64,000 bases of DNA from an uncultured Prochlorococcus sp. (lineage in GTDB: Bacteria > Cyanobacteriota > Cyanobacteriia > PCC-6307 > Cyanobiaceae): contig CACBHP010000001.1 in the NCBI GenBank assembly GCA_902539115.1, forward strand, positions 1 to 64,000. Reading direction: 5' to 3'. How positions within the stretch are numbered: the stretch's first letter is position 1; each line of letters opens with the position of its first letter. The notes beneath the pieces were generated by a model, which had not been told where the DNA came from, searched no databases, and saw only the letters and a program-made list of their open reading frames with translations. Of the stretch, positions 51,727 through 62,341 are shown piece by piece. The position numbers and the translations under genes are program-made.

Positions 51727-52956
51727 TTATTTTGACTTAATCGCCAACAAGGCAGTACCAAATGAAGTAGTTTTGTTACATGAAACTATTGGTATATTGA
51801 TAATTTTTTCTCTTATTTTTCGCCACTGAGGGTTTTTTGAACCTCCACCAATAGTAATAATTTTTTTTGGGAGTGAGCCTGTTAATTCGCCTAGTTTTTC
51901 CCATCCTTTCAATTCGATCTCAGCTAACCCCTCGAATAATGCTTGTAAATAAAGTGAGTCACTTACGGGTCTTGGACCAAGTATCGGCTCTAAATTAGAA
52001 TTATTAATAGGAAATCTTTCTCCTTTACTATTAAGAGGTAAAAGATTTAAAGAAGTATTTTTCGATGGATTAATTTGTCGACTGAGCTCCTTTATTTCTA
52101 AATCAGAAAAGAACTTAGATAAGATACCGCAGCCTGCGTTTGATGCTCCTCCACATATCCAATCTCCGTTGACTCTATGGTTTGTTATTCCCTGTTTTTT
52201 TATAGGGTTTTCGATAATCTTTTTAAGCACAATAGTTGTTCCTAAAACTGTGAGACCATTTTCTTTATCTAAACCTGCAGCTATTAAACTTGCATTCGAG
52301 TCAGTAGTGCCTGAGACTAATATTAGTTTCTTATTCAAATTAAATCTCTCTGCTAAATCAAAATTTACTTGTCCAATAATTTTTCCACTTTTTATTATGT
52401 GAGGTAGACATTTTTGCCAAGAAGTATTGAGATAGCTTTTTGGCCATGATTCTTTTTTTAAATCCCAACCAAGTTTTAGATTATTACCTTCTTCTCCATG
52501 AGTCCAATCTTTTAAAAACCAACCAGTGATCCAATCAGATTGATGTCGTAAAAGTATATTTGTCCCATATTTATCTATTAGTTTTAATGCTTTAGCAAGA
52601 CTACTGTATGGAGTTCGTAAATGATCTTCTCCAAAAGTTAAGGATTCAAGAAGGATCTTATTTTCACTACATGCTTGGTCGTAAGGTATTGCTTCTCCCA
52701 TGGGTTCTCCTTTTGAATTTGATGCTGTTAAAGTTCCCGAGGTACCGGAGATGGCCAATTTATTAAGGTTACTTTTTACCTCCAAAGGCAAACTAACTAG
52801 GAGATTTTCACAAGAATTGATCCAAGAATTTGGATTTTTAAAACTGTATGAATAAGGTACTGAATTTGAATATACTAATTTCTTATGGAGATTAATTATG
52901 GAAATTCTTGCCCCACTGGTTCCAAAATCTAACCCTCCATAAAAATTATCAGGCAT
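51727..52956 (-). CDS. FGGY-family carbohydrate kinase
   Basis: Start taken at MPDNFYGGLDFGTSGARISII (52956), which avoids overlap with metK; LAISGTSGTLT, GTTDSNASLIAAGL, ITIGGGSKNPQWRKI. Confidence 0.9.
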   Translation of the reverse strand: MPDNFYGGLDFGTSGARISIINLHKKLVYSNSVPYSYSFKNPNSWINSCENLLVSLPLEVKSNLNKLAISGTSGTLTASNSKGEPMGEAIPYDQACSENKILLESLTFGEDHLRTPYSSLAKALKLIDKYGTNILLRHQSDWITGWFLKDWTHGEEGNNLKLGWDLKKESWPKSYLNTSWQKCLPHIIKSGKIIGQVNFDLAERFNLNKKLILVSGTTDSNASLIAAGLDKENGLTVLGTTIVLKKIIENPIKKQGITNHRVNGDWICGGASNAGCGILSKFFSDLEIKELSRQINPSKNTSLNLLPLNSKGERFPINNSNLEPILGPRPVSDSLYLQALFEGLAEIELKGWEKLGELTGSLPKKIITIGGGSKNPQWRKIREKIINIPIVSCNKTTSFGTALLAIKSK

Positions 52957-52967
52957 AGAATAAATAT

Positions 52968-54209
52968 TTATAAAAAGATTTTGGCAGCCTCTGCTAATTT
53001 GGCTGCTTTCTCTTCTACATTTTCCCAAGGGAGGTCAAGATCTCTTCTGCCAAAATGTCCATAGGATGCAGTTTTTCTGAAAAATTTACCTCCCATTTTT
53101 TTGGGTAGATTTCTTAATTTAAATTCTTTTATTATTGCTGCCGGTCTTAAATCAAAGTGCTCTTTTATAAGCTCAGTCAAATTAGCTTGTGAAATAAGAC
53201 CAGTATCAAAAGTTTCAACGAGAATGGAAATTGGTTTTGCTACTCCAATTGCATAACTTAATTGTACTTCTGCCTTCTTTGCCAATTTTGCCTTAACTAT
53301 ACTTTTAGCTACATAACGTGCTGCATAAGCGGCTGATCTATCTACTTTTGTAGGATCTTTACCAGAAAATGCCCCTCCTCCGTGTCTTGCATATCCGCCA
53401 TAAGTATCTACAATAATTTTTCTGCCAGTAAGCCCTGCATCTCCTTGAGGTCCTCCTACGACAAATTTTCCTGTGGGGTTTACTAGAAATCTAGTTTTGG
53501 AAATGTTTGGTTTGATTTCTAAATCTTCAGTAGCAGGAATAACAACATTCGTCCATAAATCTTCTTTAATTCTTTGACGAATTTCTTCTTCATTTGTTAT
53601 GCCATCGATCTCAGCATTATGTTGAGTTGAAATTAAAATAGTATTAATAGATACTGGCACCCCTTTTTCGTAATCAATGCTTACTTGAGTTTTGCCATCA
53701 GGGAGTAGATAATTAAGAACTTTTTCATGCCTTACTTTGGCAAGTTGAATGGCTAATCTATGCGCCAAGCTTATCGGCAAGGGCATTAATTCAGGCGTTT
53801 CATCGCATGCGTAGCCGAACATTATGCCTTGATCCCCAGCTCCGGTATTATCTTCTAAATCATCGTTAACATCATCTGCGTCATTTACTCCTTGTGAAAT
53901 ATCTGGTGATTGCTCGTCAAGTGCTACTAAAACTGCACAACTATTCGCGTCAAAACCACCTGCTCTATATCCTTCATATCCAATTTCTTTAATTACATTT
54001 CTAACAAGTTTTATATAATCGACTTTTGCTTTTGAAGTTATTTCTCCAGTTAGTAAACAAAGACCAGTATTTACGACAGTTTCGCATGCAACTCTGCTTT
54101 CTGGATCTTCTGTTAATAAAGCATCTAAAACAGCGTCACTTATTTGATCACATATTTTGTCAGGATGACCTTCAGTTACGGATTCCGAAGTGAAAATGAA
54201 ATCACTCAT
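52968..54209 (-). CDS. metK: S-adenosylmethionine synthetase
   Basis: 413 aa; [59 protein letters not shown]. Confidence 0.98.
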   Translation of the reverse strand: MSDFIFTSESVTEGHPDKICDQISDAVLDALLTEDPESRVACETVVNTGLCLLTGEITSKAKVDYIKLVRNVIKEIGYEGYRAGGFDANSCAVLVALDEQSPDISQGVNDADDVNDDLEDNTGAGDQGIMFGYACDETPELMPLPISLAHRLAIQLAKVRHEKVLNYLLPDGKTQVSIDYEKGVPVSINTILISTQHNAEIDGITNEEEIRQRIKEDLWTNVVIPATEDLEIKPNISKTRFLVNPTGKFVVGGPQGDAGLTGRKIIVDTYGGYARHGGGAFSGKDPTKVDRSAAYAARYVAKSIVKAKLAKKAEVQLSYAIGVAKPISILVETFDTGLISQANLTELIKEHFDLRPAAIIKEFKLRNLPKKMGGKFFRKTASYGHFGRRDLDLPWENVEEKAAKLAEAAKIFL

Positions 54210-54345
54210 TTATAAATAATTATGAATTAAGAGCTTATCCTAAATTAGATTATCGTTACAAATCAATGATTGTAAATTTAAAAATAACTGTACAATAATA
54301 AAGTGCCCTAAATTCCGATATTCGACCACAAAAAAATAAGTGAAT

Positions 54346-55437
54346 TTATACTGTTTTTGCTGAGGCTGTGGGGATCTCTTCGTTATCGTCAGTTTGTTCA
54401 AATAACATTTGTTTGTATTTTGCCGCCATTTCTTCAGCTTTACTAAAAACTTTTTGAGGGTCAGTTAGCATATCGCCTGGTTCAGGTTCAAGTGCTTTAG
54501 TAGATAATGAAATTCGTCCCCTTTCTGAATCAAGGTCAATTATCATAACTTTCATTTGGTCATTCACATTTAAAACATTATGAGGAGTCTCAATATGTTC
54601 ATGACTAATTTCAGAAATATGCAATAGACCACTAACTCCACCAATATCAATAAAGGCTCCATAGGGTTTAATACCTTTTACAGATCCAACAACAACTTCT
54701 CCTACCTCAAGTCGGTTCATTTTTTTCTCAACCAAAGCTCTTCTATGACTTAGTACTAATCTGTTTCTCTCTTCATCAACTTCAAGAAATTTTAAAGGTA
54801 AATATTCACCTTCTAAGTCATCTTTAATTTTTCGAGCACTTATATGAGAGCCTGGTATAAAACCTCTCAAGCCTTCTACCCTAACAAGAGCTCCGCCTCT
54901 GTTTGTTGCAAAAACTTCAGAATATATAGTTGCATCTTCTTTTTGGAGTTGTCTAACCCTTTCCCATGCTCTTTGATATTCAATTCTTCTAATGGAGAGG
55001 GCTAATTGGCCATCTTCATTTTCTTCGCTCATTATGAAAAATTCTCTACTTTCTGAAGGTTGTAAGACATCATTAAGTCCTTCAACTCTATTTATTGAAA
55101 CCTCCTGAACAGGCATAAAAGCAGCTGTTTTTGCTCCTATATCTATCATGGCCCCTTTGGGCTCTAGAGCAAAAACTGTACCTTTAACTAGATCGCCAGG
55201 CTTAAAGTTATAGTCATACTTACCCAAAAGTGATGCAAATTCTTCTTGAGTGAATCCTGCGTTGTCAAAATCCGTATTTGTTCTGCTAGAGGAAGAATCT
55301 GCTGAAGGGATATCGCTCTTCTCGAATGATAAATCTTCCTCATTTTGGGATGCTGAATCATTATCTAATTCAGACGAATTTTTAATTTCTTGATCCTCAG
55401 CAAGTTCTTTAATGGTTTGGGAAGAATTTTCGTTCAT
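54346..55437 (-). CDS. rpsA: 30S ribosomal protein S1
   Basis: 363 aa with three S1 repeats: GDLVKGTVFALEPKGAMIDIGAK, ATIYSEVFATNRGGALVRVEG, GEVVVGSVKGIKPYGAFIDIGGVSGLLHISEISHE. Confidence 0.96.
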   Translation of the reverse strand: MNENSSQTIKELAEDQEIKNSSELDNDSASQNEEDLSFEKSDIPSADSSSSRTNTDFDNAGFTQEEFASLLGKYDYNFKPGDLVKGTVFALEPKGAMIDIGAKTAAFMPVQEVSINRVEGLNDVLQPSESREFFIMSEENEDGQLALSIRRIEYQRAWERVRQLQKEDATIYSEVFATNRGGALVRVEGLRGFIPGSHISARKIKDDLEGEYLPLKFLEVDEERNRLVLSHRRALVEKKMNRLEVGEVVVGSVKGIKPYGAFIDIGGVSGLLHISEISHEHIETPHNVLNVNDQMKVMIIDLDSERGRISLSTKALEPEPGDMLTDPQKVFSKAEEMAAKYKQMLFEQTDDNEEIPTASAKTV

Positions 55438-55545
55438 TTGTTGTATCGCAGACTACCTAAGGTAGTTAGAAAGGAATGCTACTAGCCTGCAAACCAATAG
55501 CAAAAACATTTGTGATATGTATTCTACACTTTAAGATGCTTTATT

Positions 55546-56025
55546 TTATGAAATTGAAGCTAATTGGTTTTTAGAACTTCCTTTTAGTGATTCAAGAGTA
55601 GAAATAAAATCTTTTACCCCATTAAATTTTCTGTAAACTGAGGCGTATCTTATATAAGCGACTTCGTTTTCTTTCCTAAGATTTTTAAGTATTAATTCTC
55701 CGATATGTGAAGACTTAATATCTTTATTAGAGTCTTGAACGATTTGTGATTCAATTCCATCTACGAAATTAATAATTGCTTCACTACTGAAGTTAGTCTT
55801 TTCGCAAGCTCTTGATATACCAGTAAATAGTTTTTGTTTATCAAATAATTCTCTGCCACCGTCTTTTTTTATAACCGAAACTGGCATTGATTCCACTCTT
55901 TCATAAGTTGTAAATCTAAAGCTGCAATTTAAGCACTCTCTTCTTCTTCGAACACTTTTACCACTATCAGCAGATCTTGATTCCAAAACTCTGCTATCTG
56001 TGTTTTGACAGGTTGGACACTGCAT
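55546..56025 (-). CDS. nrdR: Transcriptional repressor NrdR
   Basis: From ATG at 56025 [48 protein letters not shown]-cone follows. Confidence 0.95.
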   Translation of the reverse strand: MQCPTCQNTDSRVLESRSADSGKSVRRRRECLNCSFRFTTYERVESMPVSVIKKDGGRELFDKQKLFTGISRACEKTNFSSEAIINFVDGIESQIVQDSNKDIKSSHIGELILKNLRKENEVAYIRYASVYRKFNGVKDFISTLESLKGSSKNQLASIS

Positions 56026-56085
56026 GTGGTGAAATAAGCTGCACTTCAACTCTAATACTAGAGTAATATCTTAATAATGAAAAGT

Positions 56086-56121
56086 AAAAAAAAAACCTCT
56101 TTAACAAGAGGTTTTTTTTTC
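56086..56121 (-). terminator. Terminator hairpin of psbB-psbT transcript
   Basis: A-run CCTCTT-TAAC-AAGAGG T-run, symmetric in the psbT-nrdR gap. Confidence 0.88.
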
Positions 56122-56126
56122 TTAGT

Positions 56127-56225
56127 TCATTTTCTATCAAATTTAGGTGGGTCTCTAAAGGCGACAGCAAAGAATAAGGTAACAACTGCGAGAGTTAGTA
56201 TAAGAACGTAAGCGAAGGCTTCCAT
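56127..56225 (-). CDS. psbT: Photosystem II protein T
   Basis: 32 aa, absent from ORF track: [32 protein letters not shown]; directly downstream of psbB. Confidence 0.97.
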   Translation of the reverse strand: MEAFAYVLILTLAVVTLFFAVAFRDPPKFDRK

Positions 56226-56248
56226 AAGATTAAGTAATAAAGTTTAGT

Positions 56249-57772
56249 TTAAACCCTTCCTGGGATTCTTCTTGTGGTTTCGTCACCAAGCTTCTTGAAT
56301 AAACCAAATTCAACTTGGTCACCAATCTCAGCATCAATACCAGCAAAGGAATTTCTGTAAAGAGTTCTTGAAGCGTGCCACCAGTGGCCAAACAAGAATA
56401 GCAATCCGAAACATAAATGTGCATATGTAAACCATGCTCTTGGGGAGCTTCGGAATACACCGTCAGATTTATAAGTCTCTCTGTCAAACTTGAATGCTTC
56501 TCCAAGTTGAGCCTTTCTAGCTAATCTTTTAACTACTGCAGGATCCGTAAATGTTTGACCATTAAGATCTCCTCCATAGATAGTCGCAGTGATTCCGGTC
56601 TGTTCAAATGAATACTTTGCTTCAGCTCTTCTAAATGGAATATCTGCTCTTACATTACCTTCCTTGTCTTCAAGGATGACAGGAAAGTTTTCAAAGAAAT
56701 TAGGTATTCTTCGAACTTCCAATTCATTACCTTCCTTGTCTTGAAAAGCAATGTGACCTTGCCAACCAGTTGGTAAACCATCACCGTTAACAAGAGCTCC
56801 AACTCTAAAAAGACCTCCTTTCGCAGGGCTATTTCCAACATAATCGTAAAAGGCTAGTTTCTCCGGAATCGATGCATATGCCTCTTCTTTAGTGGCACCA
56901 TCATCTATAGCAGCTTGAACCCTTCTATTGATTTCAGTTTTGAAGTAGCCTGAATCCCATTGGTATCTGGTAGGTCCAAATAATTCGACTGGAGTTGTCG
57001 CTGAACCGTACCACATTGTTCCTGCAACGACGAAAGAAACAAATAAGACAGCTGCTAGAGCACTAGCTAGCACTCCTTCAAGACTTCCAAGTTTTAATGC
57101 TCTATAAAGTCTTTCTCCAGGTCTATTTGTAATGTGAAAAATACCCCCAATAATCCCCATAAGTCCAGCAGCAATATGATTAGCAACAATTCCTCCCGGA
57201 TTGAAGGGGTTAAATCCTTCTACTCCCCAGGAAGGGGCTACAGGCTCTACATGTCCAGTTAAACCATAAGGATCAGAAACCCAAATCCCAACGTTGGCAC
57301 AATGAAAAGCTCCAAAACCAAAGCATGTTAGTCCAGCTAGGAGTAGGTGAATTCCGAATATTCTTGGCAAATCAAGAGCAGGCTCACCAGTTCTTGAATC
57401 TTCCCATAGATCCAAATCCCAGTATGTCCAGTGCCAAATGGAAGCCAACATTAATAGTCCACTAAATACTATGTGTGCTGCTGCAACACCTTCAAAACTC
57501 CAAAATCCAGGATCAACTCCTGTAGCACCCGTAATATCCCATCCGTTCCAACTACTTGTGATACCAAGTCTTGCCATGAAAGGCATAACGTACATCCCCT
57601 GTCTCCACATAGGATTGAGAACAGCATCAGAAGGATCAAAAATGGCTAATTCATAAAGAGCCATAGAACCGGCCCAGCCGGCTAATAATGCAGTATGCAT
57701 AAGATGCACAGCGAGTAGTCGACCTGGGTCGTTAATAACTACCGTGTGAACTCGATACCAAGGCAATCCCAT
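56249..57772 (-). CDS. psbB: Photosystem II chlorophyll-binding protein CP47
   Basis: 507 aa; [56 protein letters not shown]. Confidence 0.98.
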   Translation of the reverse strand: MGLPWYRVHTVVINDPGRLLAVHLMHTALLAGWAGSMALYELAIFDPSDAVLNPMWRQGMYVMPFMARLGITSSWNGWDITGATGVDPGFWSFEGVAAAHIVFSGLLMLASIWHWTYWDLDLWEDSRTGEPALDLPRIFGIHLLLAGLTCFGFGAFHCANVGIWVSDPYGLTGHVEPVAPSWGVEGFNPFNPGGIVANHIAAGLMGIIGGIFHITNRPGERLYRALKLGSLEGVLASALAAVLFVSFVVAGTMWYGSATTPVELFGPTRYQWDSGYFKTEINRRVQAAIDDGATKEEAYASIPEKLAFYDYVGNSPAKGGLFRVGALVNGDGLPTGWQGHIAFQDKEGNELEVRRIPNFFENFPVILEDKEGNVRADIPFRRAEAKYSFEQTGITATIYGGDLNGQTFTDPAVVKRLARKAQLGEAFKFDRETYKSDGVFRSSPRAWFTYAHLCFGLLFLFGHWWHASRTLYRNSFAGIDAEIGDQVEFGLFKKLGDETTRRIPGRV

Positions 57773-57994
57773 CGGTTAATTTTTAGTAACTATGCTGAAT
57801 AAACAGCTAAACAACATGATAGTAAGGGTTTTTTAGGCTTTGAGGGATTTTTGTAAATAAATTAATTTTATTGCAAAAATTGGGCAAATCAATTTGCAGG
57901 ACTTAGTTTACAAGGAATTTTTAGCTAAAAATTGTTAATATTTTGGTCACAATTCTCAAAGTAAAGCGCCAAAATAAGAAAAATAACTAAAAAA

Positions 57995-58357
57995 ATGGCA
58001 ACTATTAGATTTATCCGCGAGGATTTAGAAGTCCAATGCAATCCTGGTGAAAATTTAAGGGAATTGGTAATGAAAGAAAACTTACAACTTTATGGTTTAA
58101 AAGGTATTTTAGGAAATTGCGGAGGAGCAGGACAATGCAGTACTTGTTTTATTTCAGTTGAAGGTGGAAACAAAAATTCTTTGAGCCCTCTTACATCTGT
58201 TGAAGAAGAAAAACTCAAAAATAGACCAGAAAATTGGCGACTTGCTTGCCAAACATTGATTAAATCCTCTTCAGTAATTTTAACAAAACCACAATCCCCT
58301 CCCTCAAATTTGGAAGAACTAAAAAAAATTAGTGAAAATAAAAAATTACCTCGCTAA
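57995..58357 (+). CDS. [2Fe-2S] ferredoxin
   Basis: 120 aa; GNCGGAGQCSTCFISVEGG...RLACQT cluster motif. Confidence 0.93.
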   Translation: MATIRFIREDLEVQCNPGENLRELVMKENLQLYGLKGILGNCGGAGQCSTCFISVEGGNKNSLSPLTSVEEEKLKNRPENWRLACQTLIKSSSVILTKPQSPPSNLEELKKISENKKLPR

Positions 58358-58461
58358 ATTGTTTAAGACTGTTAATCAGTTTATAAAATTTGTTTATTTT
58401 TCCACTTTATTTCAATTTATGTGTCTATAGTTTTAATACTTAATATAGAATTACTAATTAA

Positions 58462-58614
58462 ATGGAAACAACTAATTTTGGATTCGTAGCTAGTCTTTTG
58501 TTTGTAGGGGTGCCAACTATATTCCTAATAGGTTTATTTATTTCTACTCAAGATGGAGAGAAATCAAGCTTCTATTCTGACTCTAGTAAAGGTAGACTTG
58601 GGCCAAAACGCTAA
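58462..58614 (+). CDS. psbM: Photosystem II protein M
   Basis: 50 aa, absent from ORF track: METTNFGFVASLLFVGVPTIFLIGLFISTQDGEKSSFYSDSSKGRLGPKR. Confidence 0.94.
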   Translation: METTNFGFVASLLFVGVPTIFLIGLFISTQDGEKSSFYSDSSKGRLGPKR

Positions 58615-58625
58615 TGCTTTAATAA

Positions 58626-59495
58626 ATGCTTAGCATTTCTGTAGAAGAATTTTTATTTTGGAAAAAAAAGCAACTTTCTAAAGGAGGTGACCAACAATCT
58701 TTTGCTGTTTTACTTGATTGTATAGGCGGTATATCGCCTAGTGATCTAAGCCTGATGAGTATAAATCCTGAGAGAAACTTACATTTAGAAAAAAACTTAG
58801 AGTTTTTAGAATCTATTTGGAACGAACATCTGCTAAAGTCTTGCCCAATTCAATATCTTTGTGGAATAACCTTTTGGAGGGACTTAAAATTAAAAGTTAC
58901 AAACAAAGTACTCATTCCTAGACCAGAAACAGAATTAATAGTCGAAATTGTCTTCAATATATTTCGAAAGAATTCAAAAAAATTATTTTTTGCTGAATTA
59001 GGAACTGGATCAGGCGCTATAAGTATTGCTTTGGCATTGGCTTATCCATTTAGCGAGGTAGTAGCAACTGATATAGACCGAGATGCGTTAGAAATAGCCA
59101 CTAAAAATTATATAAATTCTTCTAAACAATCAAATTTGAAATTTTACTGTGGAAATTGGTGGTCACCTCTTGAAAGGTTTAAAGGAAAATTAGATCTCGC
59201 TATTTCAAACCCGCCATATATTCCTCAAGATACTTATGACAAATTACCTAGAAAAGTTAAAAATTTCGAACCTAAAGTTGCTTTATTAGGCGGCGAAGAT
59301 GGTTTAAAGCACATTAAAGAAATCATACAAAAAGCACCATTATTTTTAAAAGAGAAGGGCTGGCTAATTTTAGAGAATCATTTCGATCAAGGGGAAAAAG
59401 TAAAAAAACTACTTATTAAAAATAAATTTACATCAATAGAAATTGTGAAAGATCTTTCAGGTATTGGTAGGTTTACCATTGGAAGATATAAATAA
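58626..59495 (+). CDS. prmC: Release factor glutamine methyltransferase
   Basis: 289 aa; LIPRPETELIVE, FAELGTGSGAISIALA, AISNPPYIPQD. Confidence 0.95.
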   Translation: MLSISVEEFLFWKKKQLSKGGDQQSFAVLLDCIGGISPSDLSLMSINPERNLHLEKNLEFLESIWNEHLLKSCPIQYLCGITFWRDLKLKVTNKVLIPRPETELIVEIVFNIFRKNSKKLFFAELGTGSGAISIALALAYPFSEVVATDIDRDALEIATKNYINSSKQSNLKFYCGNWWSPLERFKGKLDLAISNPPYIPQDTYDKLPRKVKNFEPKVALLGGEDGLKHIKEIIQKAPLFLKEKGWLILENHFDQGEKVKKLLIKNKFTSIEIVKDLSGIGRFTIGRYK

Positions 59496-59515
59496 ATTAT
59501 TATAGGTTCATCTAA

Positions 59516-60097
59516 ATGAATTTAGTAGACTATAAGATCGCTTTAAAGACTCTTAAAAGTGGTTTTCCTGTAATTTTCCCAACTGACACATTACCTGCAA
59601 TTGGATGTTTGCCAGAGTTTTCAAATATTATTTATGAGTTCAAAAAAAGAGATAGAGATAAACCCTTAATTCTTATGGGATCGGAACAGAAACAATTAAT
59701 TGATTATGTTCACGAGTCAGCTAAAGAAGATTACGAAAATATGGCTTCTAAATATTGGCCTGGAGCTCTGACAATGGTTATCCCTGCTTCAGAAAAGCAG
59801 ACTAGAATCCTTACAAGCAATGATTTTACTCTTGGGTTGAGGATACCAAATTCATATATGGCTCAATCTCTCATGAGAGAAACTGGTCCATTGTTAACTT
59901 CAAGTGCAAATATTTCAGGTTTTAATGGATCAATTTCAGTTGAAGGTATTTCTCTGGACTTCCCTTCTGTAAAAATTTTGGGCCCTATCCCCTGGGGACA
60001 GAGAAGTGGTAAAGCTAGTACTATTATATTTTGGAAGAAAAGTGGAGATTGGAGGCTGATTAGAGAAGGAGAAGTATTAGTTAGGGAATTGCATTAA
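59516..60097 (+). CDS. tsaC: YrdC/Sua5/TsaC family threonylcarbamoyl-AMP synthase
   Basis: 193 aa; VIFPTDTLPAIGCLP, KKRDRDKPLILMG, YWPGALTMVIPA, LTSSANISG. Confidence 0.9.
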   Translation: MNLVDYKIALKTLKSGFPVIFPTDTLPAIGCLPEFSNIIYEFKKRDRDKPLILMGSEQKQLIDYVHESAKEDYENMASKYWPGALTMVIPASEKQTRILTSNDFTLGLRIPNSYMAQSLMRETGPLLTSSANISGFNGSISVEGISLDFPSVKILGPIPWGQRSGKASTIIFWKKSGDWRLIREGEVLVRELH

Positions 60098-60264
60098 TGT
60101 TTTTATTATTATTTTTTGTTTTATTAATTCAATTTTTTACTTATTGGATATTTGAACCCCTTGCATCTTTTTTAGAGTATGTTCTAGAAATAAGATCTTT
60201 TCCTATCATTGCTCTTATAGGTTTAATCTTTTTATTTTCAGCGAAGAATATTGAAAAGAATTAA
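60097..60264 (+). CDS. 55-aa two-TM membrane protein, unknown function
   Basis: MFLLLFFVLLIQFFTYWIFEPLASFLEYVLEIRSFPIIALIGLIFLFSAKNIEKN; start overlaps the tsaC stop (TAATG). Confidence 0.65.
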   Translation: MFLLLFFVLLIQFFTYWIFEPLASFLEYVLEIRSFPIIALIGLIFLFSAKNIEKN

Positions 60265-60275
60265 ATAAATCAAAA

Positions 60276-60347
60276 TGCCGGCTAACAGATTTGAACTGAT
60301 GACCTTCGCTTTACAAAAGCGCTGCTCTACCGCTGAGCTAAGCCGGC
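60276..60347 (-). tRNA. tRNA-Thr (TGT)
   Basis: Reverse complement GCCGGCTTAGCTCAGCGGTAGAGCAGCGCTTTTGTAAAGCGAAGGTCATCAGTTCAAATCTGTTAGCCGGCA; anticodon TGT. Confidence 0.97.
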
Positions 60348-60413
60348 AATCTTTTTATCTTACAATTAGAGAGGGTCAATTATCTGTATTTTTTTAGCTT
60401 TTTTTTTAATTTA

Positions 60414-60740
60414 TTACTTTTTGATATCTTTATTAGCTTTATCAGTTTTTTTGAATTTTATTTCCCCTGAAATAGTTCTTTTGATTGGCAAATTGGCAAC
60501 TAATGCAGTCATTCTATCCTCAGTCTCTAAACTTACTGCCACCTCTTCAAAATCAATTTCAACATATTTAGCAACAACATCAAGAATCTCTTTCCTCATT
60601 TGATCTAAAAGATCTGTTGTTAAGGAACTCATATCAACTCTGTCATGAGCAAGTACAAGTTGTAATCTTTCTCTAGCTGTATTTGCACTAGACGTTTCTC
60701 TGCCTAGTAATTTATTTATAAGATCTCTGAGAGTCATCAT
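60414..60740 (-). CDS. minE: Cell division topological specificity factor MinE
   Basis: 108 aa; [48 protein letters not shown]. Confidence 0.95.
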   Translation of the reverse strand: MMTLRDLINKLLGRETSSANTARERLQLVLAHDRVDMSSLTTDLLDQMRKEILDVVAKYVEIDFEEVAVSLETEDRMTALVANLPIKRTISGEIKFKKTDKANKDIKK

Positions 60741-60741
60741 T

Positions 60742-61557
60742 TTAAAAAACCTTTGTTTGCATTAATCTCATGAATTTATCTTTAAGACTTTTGCCTTCTT
60801 TTTTTGGATCGATAATTGGTACATCTTTATTTGTAAGTCTTTGAGAAACATTCAAATAACATTTTCTTGCAGGAGATCTACCATCTGAAAGAGTCAGTGG
60901 CTCTCCTCTATTTGTACTAATTATTACCTGTTCATCTTCTAAAACAATACCTAACAAAGGCAAAGAGAGAATTCCTTGAACATCTTCGATAGATAACATT
61001 TCTTGACTAGCCATCATGTTAGGGCGAACTCTATTGATTACAAGTTGGATAGGCTCAATATCTGAAGTATTAAGAATCCCTATTACTCTATCGGCGTCGC
61101 GTACTGCAGATAATTCTGGGTTAGTAACAACAATAGCCTCTTTACAAGCTGCAAGAGCATTTTTAAAGCCATCTTCTACACCGGCAGGGCAATCTACTAA
61201 GACAAAATCAAAGTTCTCACTAAGTAGTTCACTAATCTTTTTCATATCTTCGGGCTTCATCCAATCCAACATTCTTGGATCTCCAGCAGGTAGAAGAGCA
61301 AGATTAGGTTCCTTTTTATGTCTAACCAATGCTTGGTCAAGACGACAATTCTTGTCTAGGACATCTTGAGCCGTATAAATGATGCGATTTTCTAATCCTA
61401 GAAGTAGATCTAAATTTCTTAAGCCAAAATCAGCATCTAATACAGCAGTAGTTGCTCCACTATTAGCAAGTGCTATGCCTAAGTTTGCAGTTAAAGTTGT
61501 TTTACCAACCCCACCTTTGCCTGAACAAATTAATATTGTGCGAGTATTCTTCCCCAC
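60742..61557 (-). CDS. minD: Septum site-determining protein MinD
   Basis: 271 aa; [43 protein letters not shown]-terminal amphipathic KDKFMRLMQ. Confidence 0.97.
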   Translation of the reverse strand: MGKNTRTILICSGKGGVGKTTLTANLGIALANSGATTAVLDADFGLRNLDLLLGLENRIIYTAQDVLDKNCRLDQALVRHKKEPNLALLPAGDPRMLDWMKPEDMKKISELLSENFDFVLVDCPAGVEDGFKNALAACKEAIVVTNPELSAVRDADRVIGILNTSDIEPIQLVINRVRPNMMASQEMLSIEDVQGILSLPLLGIVLEDEQVIISTNRGEPLTLSDGRSPARKCYLNVSQRLTNKDVPIIDPKKEGKSLKDKFMRLMQTKVF

Positions 61558-61668
61558 GATTTTAAAGATTTTCCAAATAATAAAGCCACTTGCAGAAAGT
61601 TAAATATTTTAAAGATTAAGTAATTCTTAAATTTATCTAGTATGAATTAATTTATTGCAAATGATTGA

Positions 61669-62331
61669 TTAATTTTTACTTTCGATTATGTGTGGTTTGA
61701 TAATTATCGTTTGTTTATCTATTACCGCAATTTCTGGATAAAAATTTTTGGGCTTATCCTTTGGTCCAATAGCTATTAGATCTGCAATTCTCAACTGTAA
61801 AGGGTTTAGATAAAGTGATGCAATAGATGCATTTTTATTTCCACTTACTCCTGCGAATGCTATACCTAGCAATTTGCCCCAAACGTAAATATTTTTCTTA
61901 GCGGAAACTATTGCTCCTGGATTAACGTCTCCAATAACGCATAGGTTTCCATTTGAAGATATTCTTTCACCCGATCGTACTGTTCCTTTGTGAAGAATAT
62001 CTTCTTTGTTTTTTGGATTAAATAATAGTAATTTATTTTTAATCTCTTGCTCTTTAACAAAAGCTGAATTTATTTTTAAAGACTTTCCACTCAAAATTGT
62101 ATCTCTATTATTTGAGTAAATGCATAAGGAGCAAATATTAATTTTGTCAAAATGATTTTTTAATTTTGATAATTGACGAGAACTTATTGACTCATTGACT
62201 GCGAAAATTTTTACTTCTAAAGGTACCTTGATGGAAGAAAATTTTTTTAAAGTTTCATGGATATCATCTAAATCTAACAAAGAAAAAATTTCTGAATTTT
62301 TACTTTTAGTGTTAATTAAGACTATTTCCAT
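61669..62331 (-). CDS. minC: Septum site-determining protein MinC
   Basis: 220 aa; GTVRSGERISSNGNLCVIGDVNPGAIVSAKKNIYVWGKLLGIAFAGVSGN. Confidence 0.93.
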   Translation of the reverse strand: MEIVLINTKSKNSEIFSLLDLDDIHETLKKFSSIKVPLEVKIFAVNESISSRQLSKLKNHFDKINICSLCIYSNNRDTILSGKSLKINSAFVKEQEIKNKLLLFNPKNKEDILHKGTVRSGERISSNGNLCVIGDVNPGAIVSAKKNIYVWGKLLGIAFAGVSGNKNASIASLYLNPLQLRIADLIAIGPKDKPKNFYPEIAVIDKQTIIIKPHIIESKN

Positions 62332-62341
62332 TGAATTATTT

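Noticed and set aside
52957-53028. N-terminal extension of the FGGY kinase overlapping metK
   Set aside because: The internal ATG at 52956 starts directly at the conserved FGGY N terminus; the extension is metK sequence read in another frame.
56230-56841. Alternative-frame minus ORFs inside psbB (91 and 63 aa)
   Set aside because: Same-strand off-frame reading of the CP47 gene, with no start context or family signal.
61016-61603. Two plus-strand ORFs (117 and 74 aa) opposite minD
   Set aside because: Antisense to highly conserved MinD sequence.
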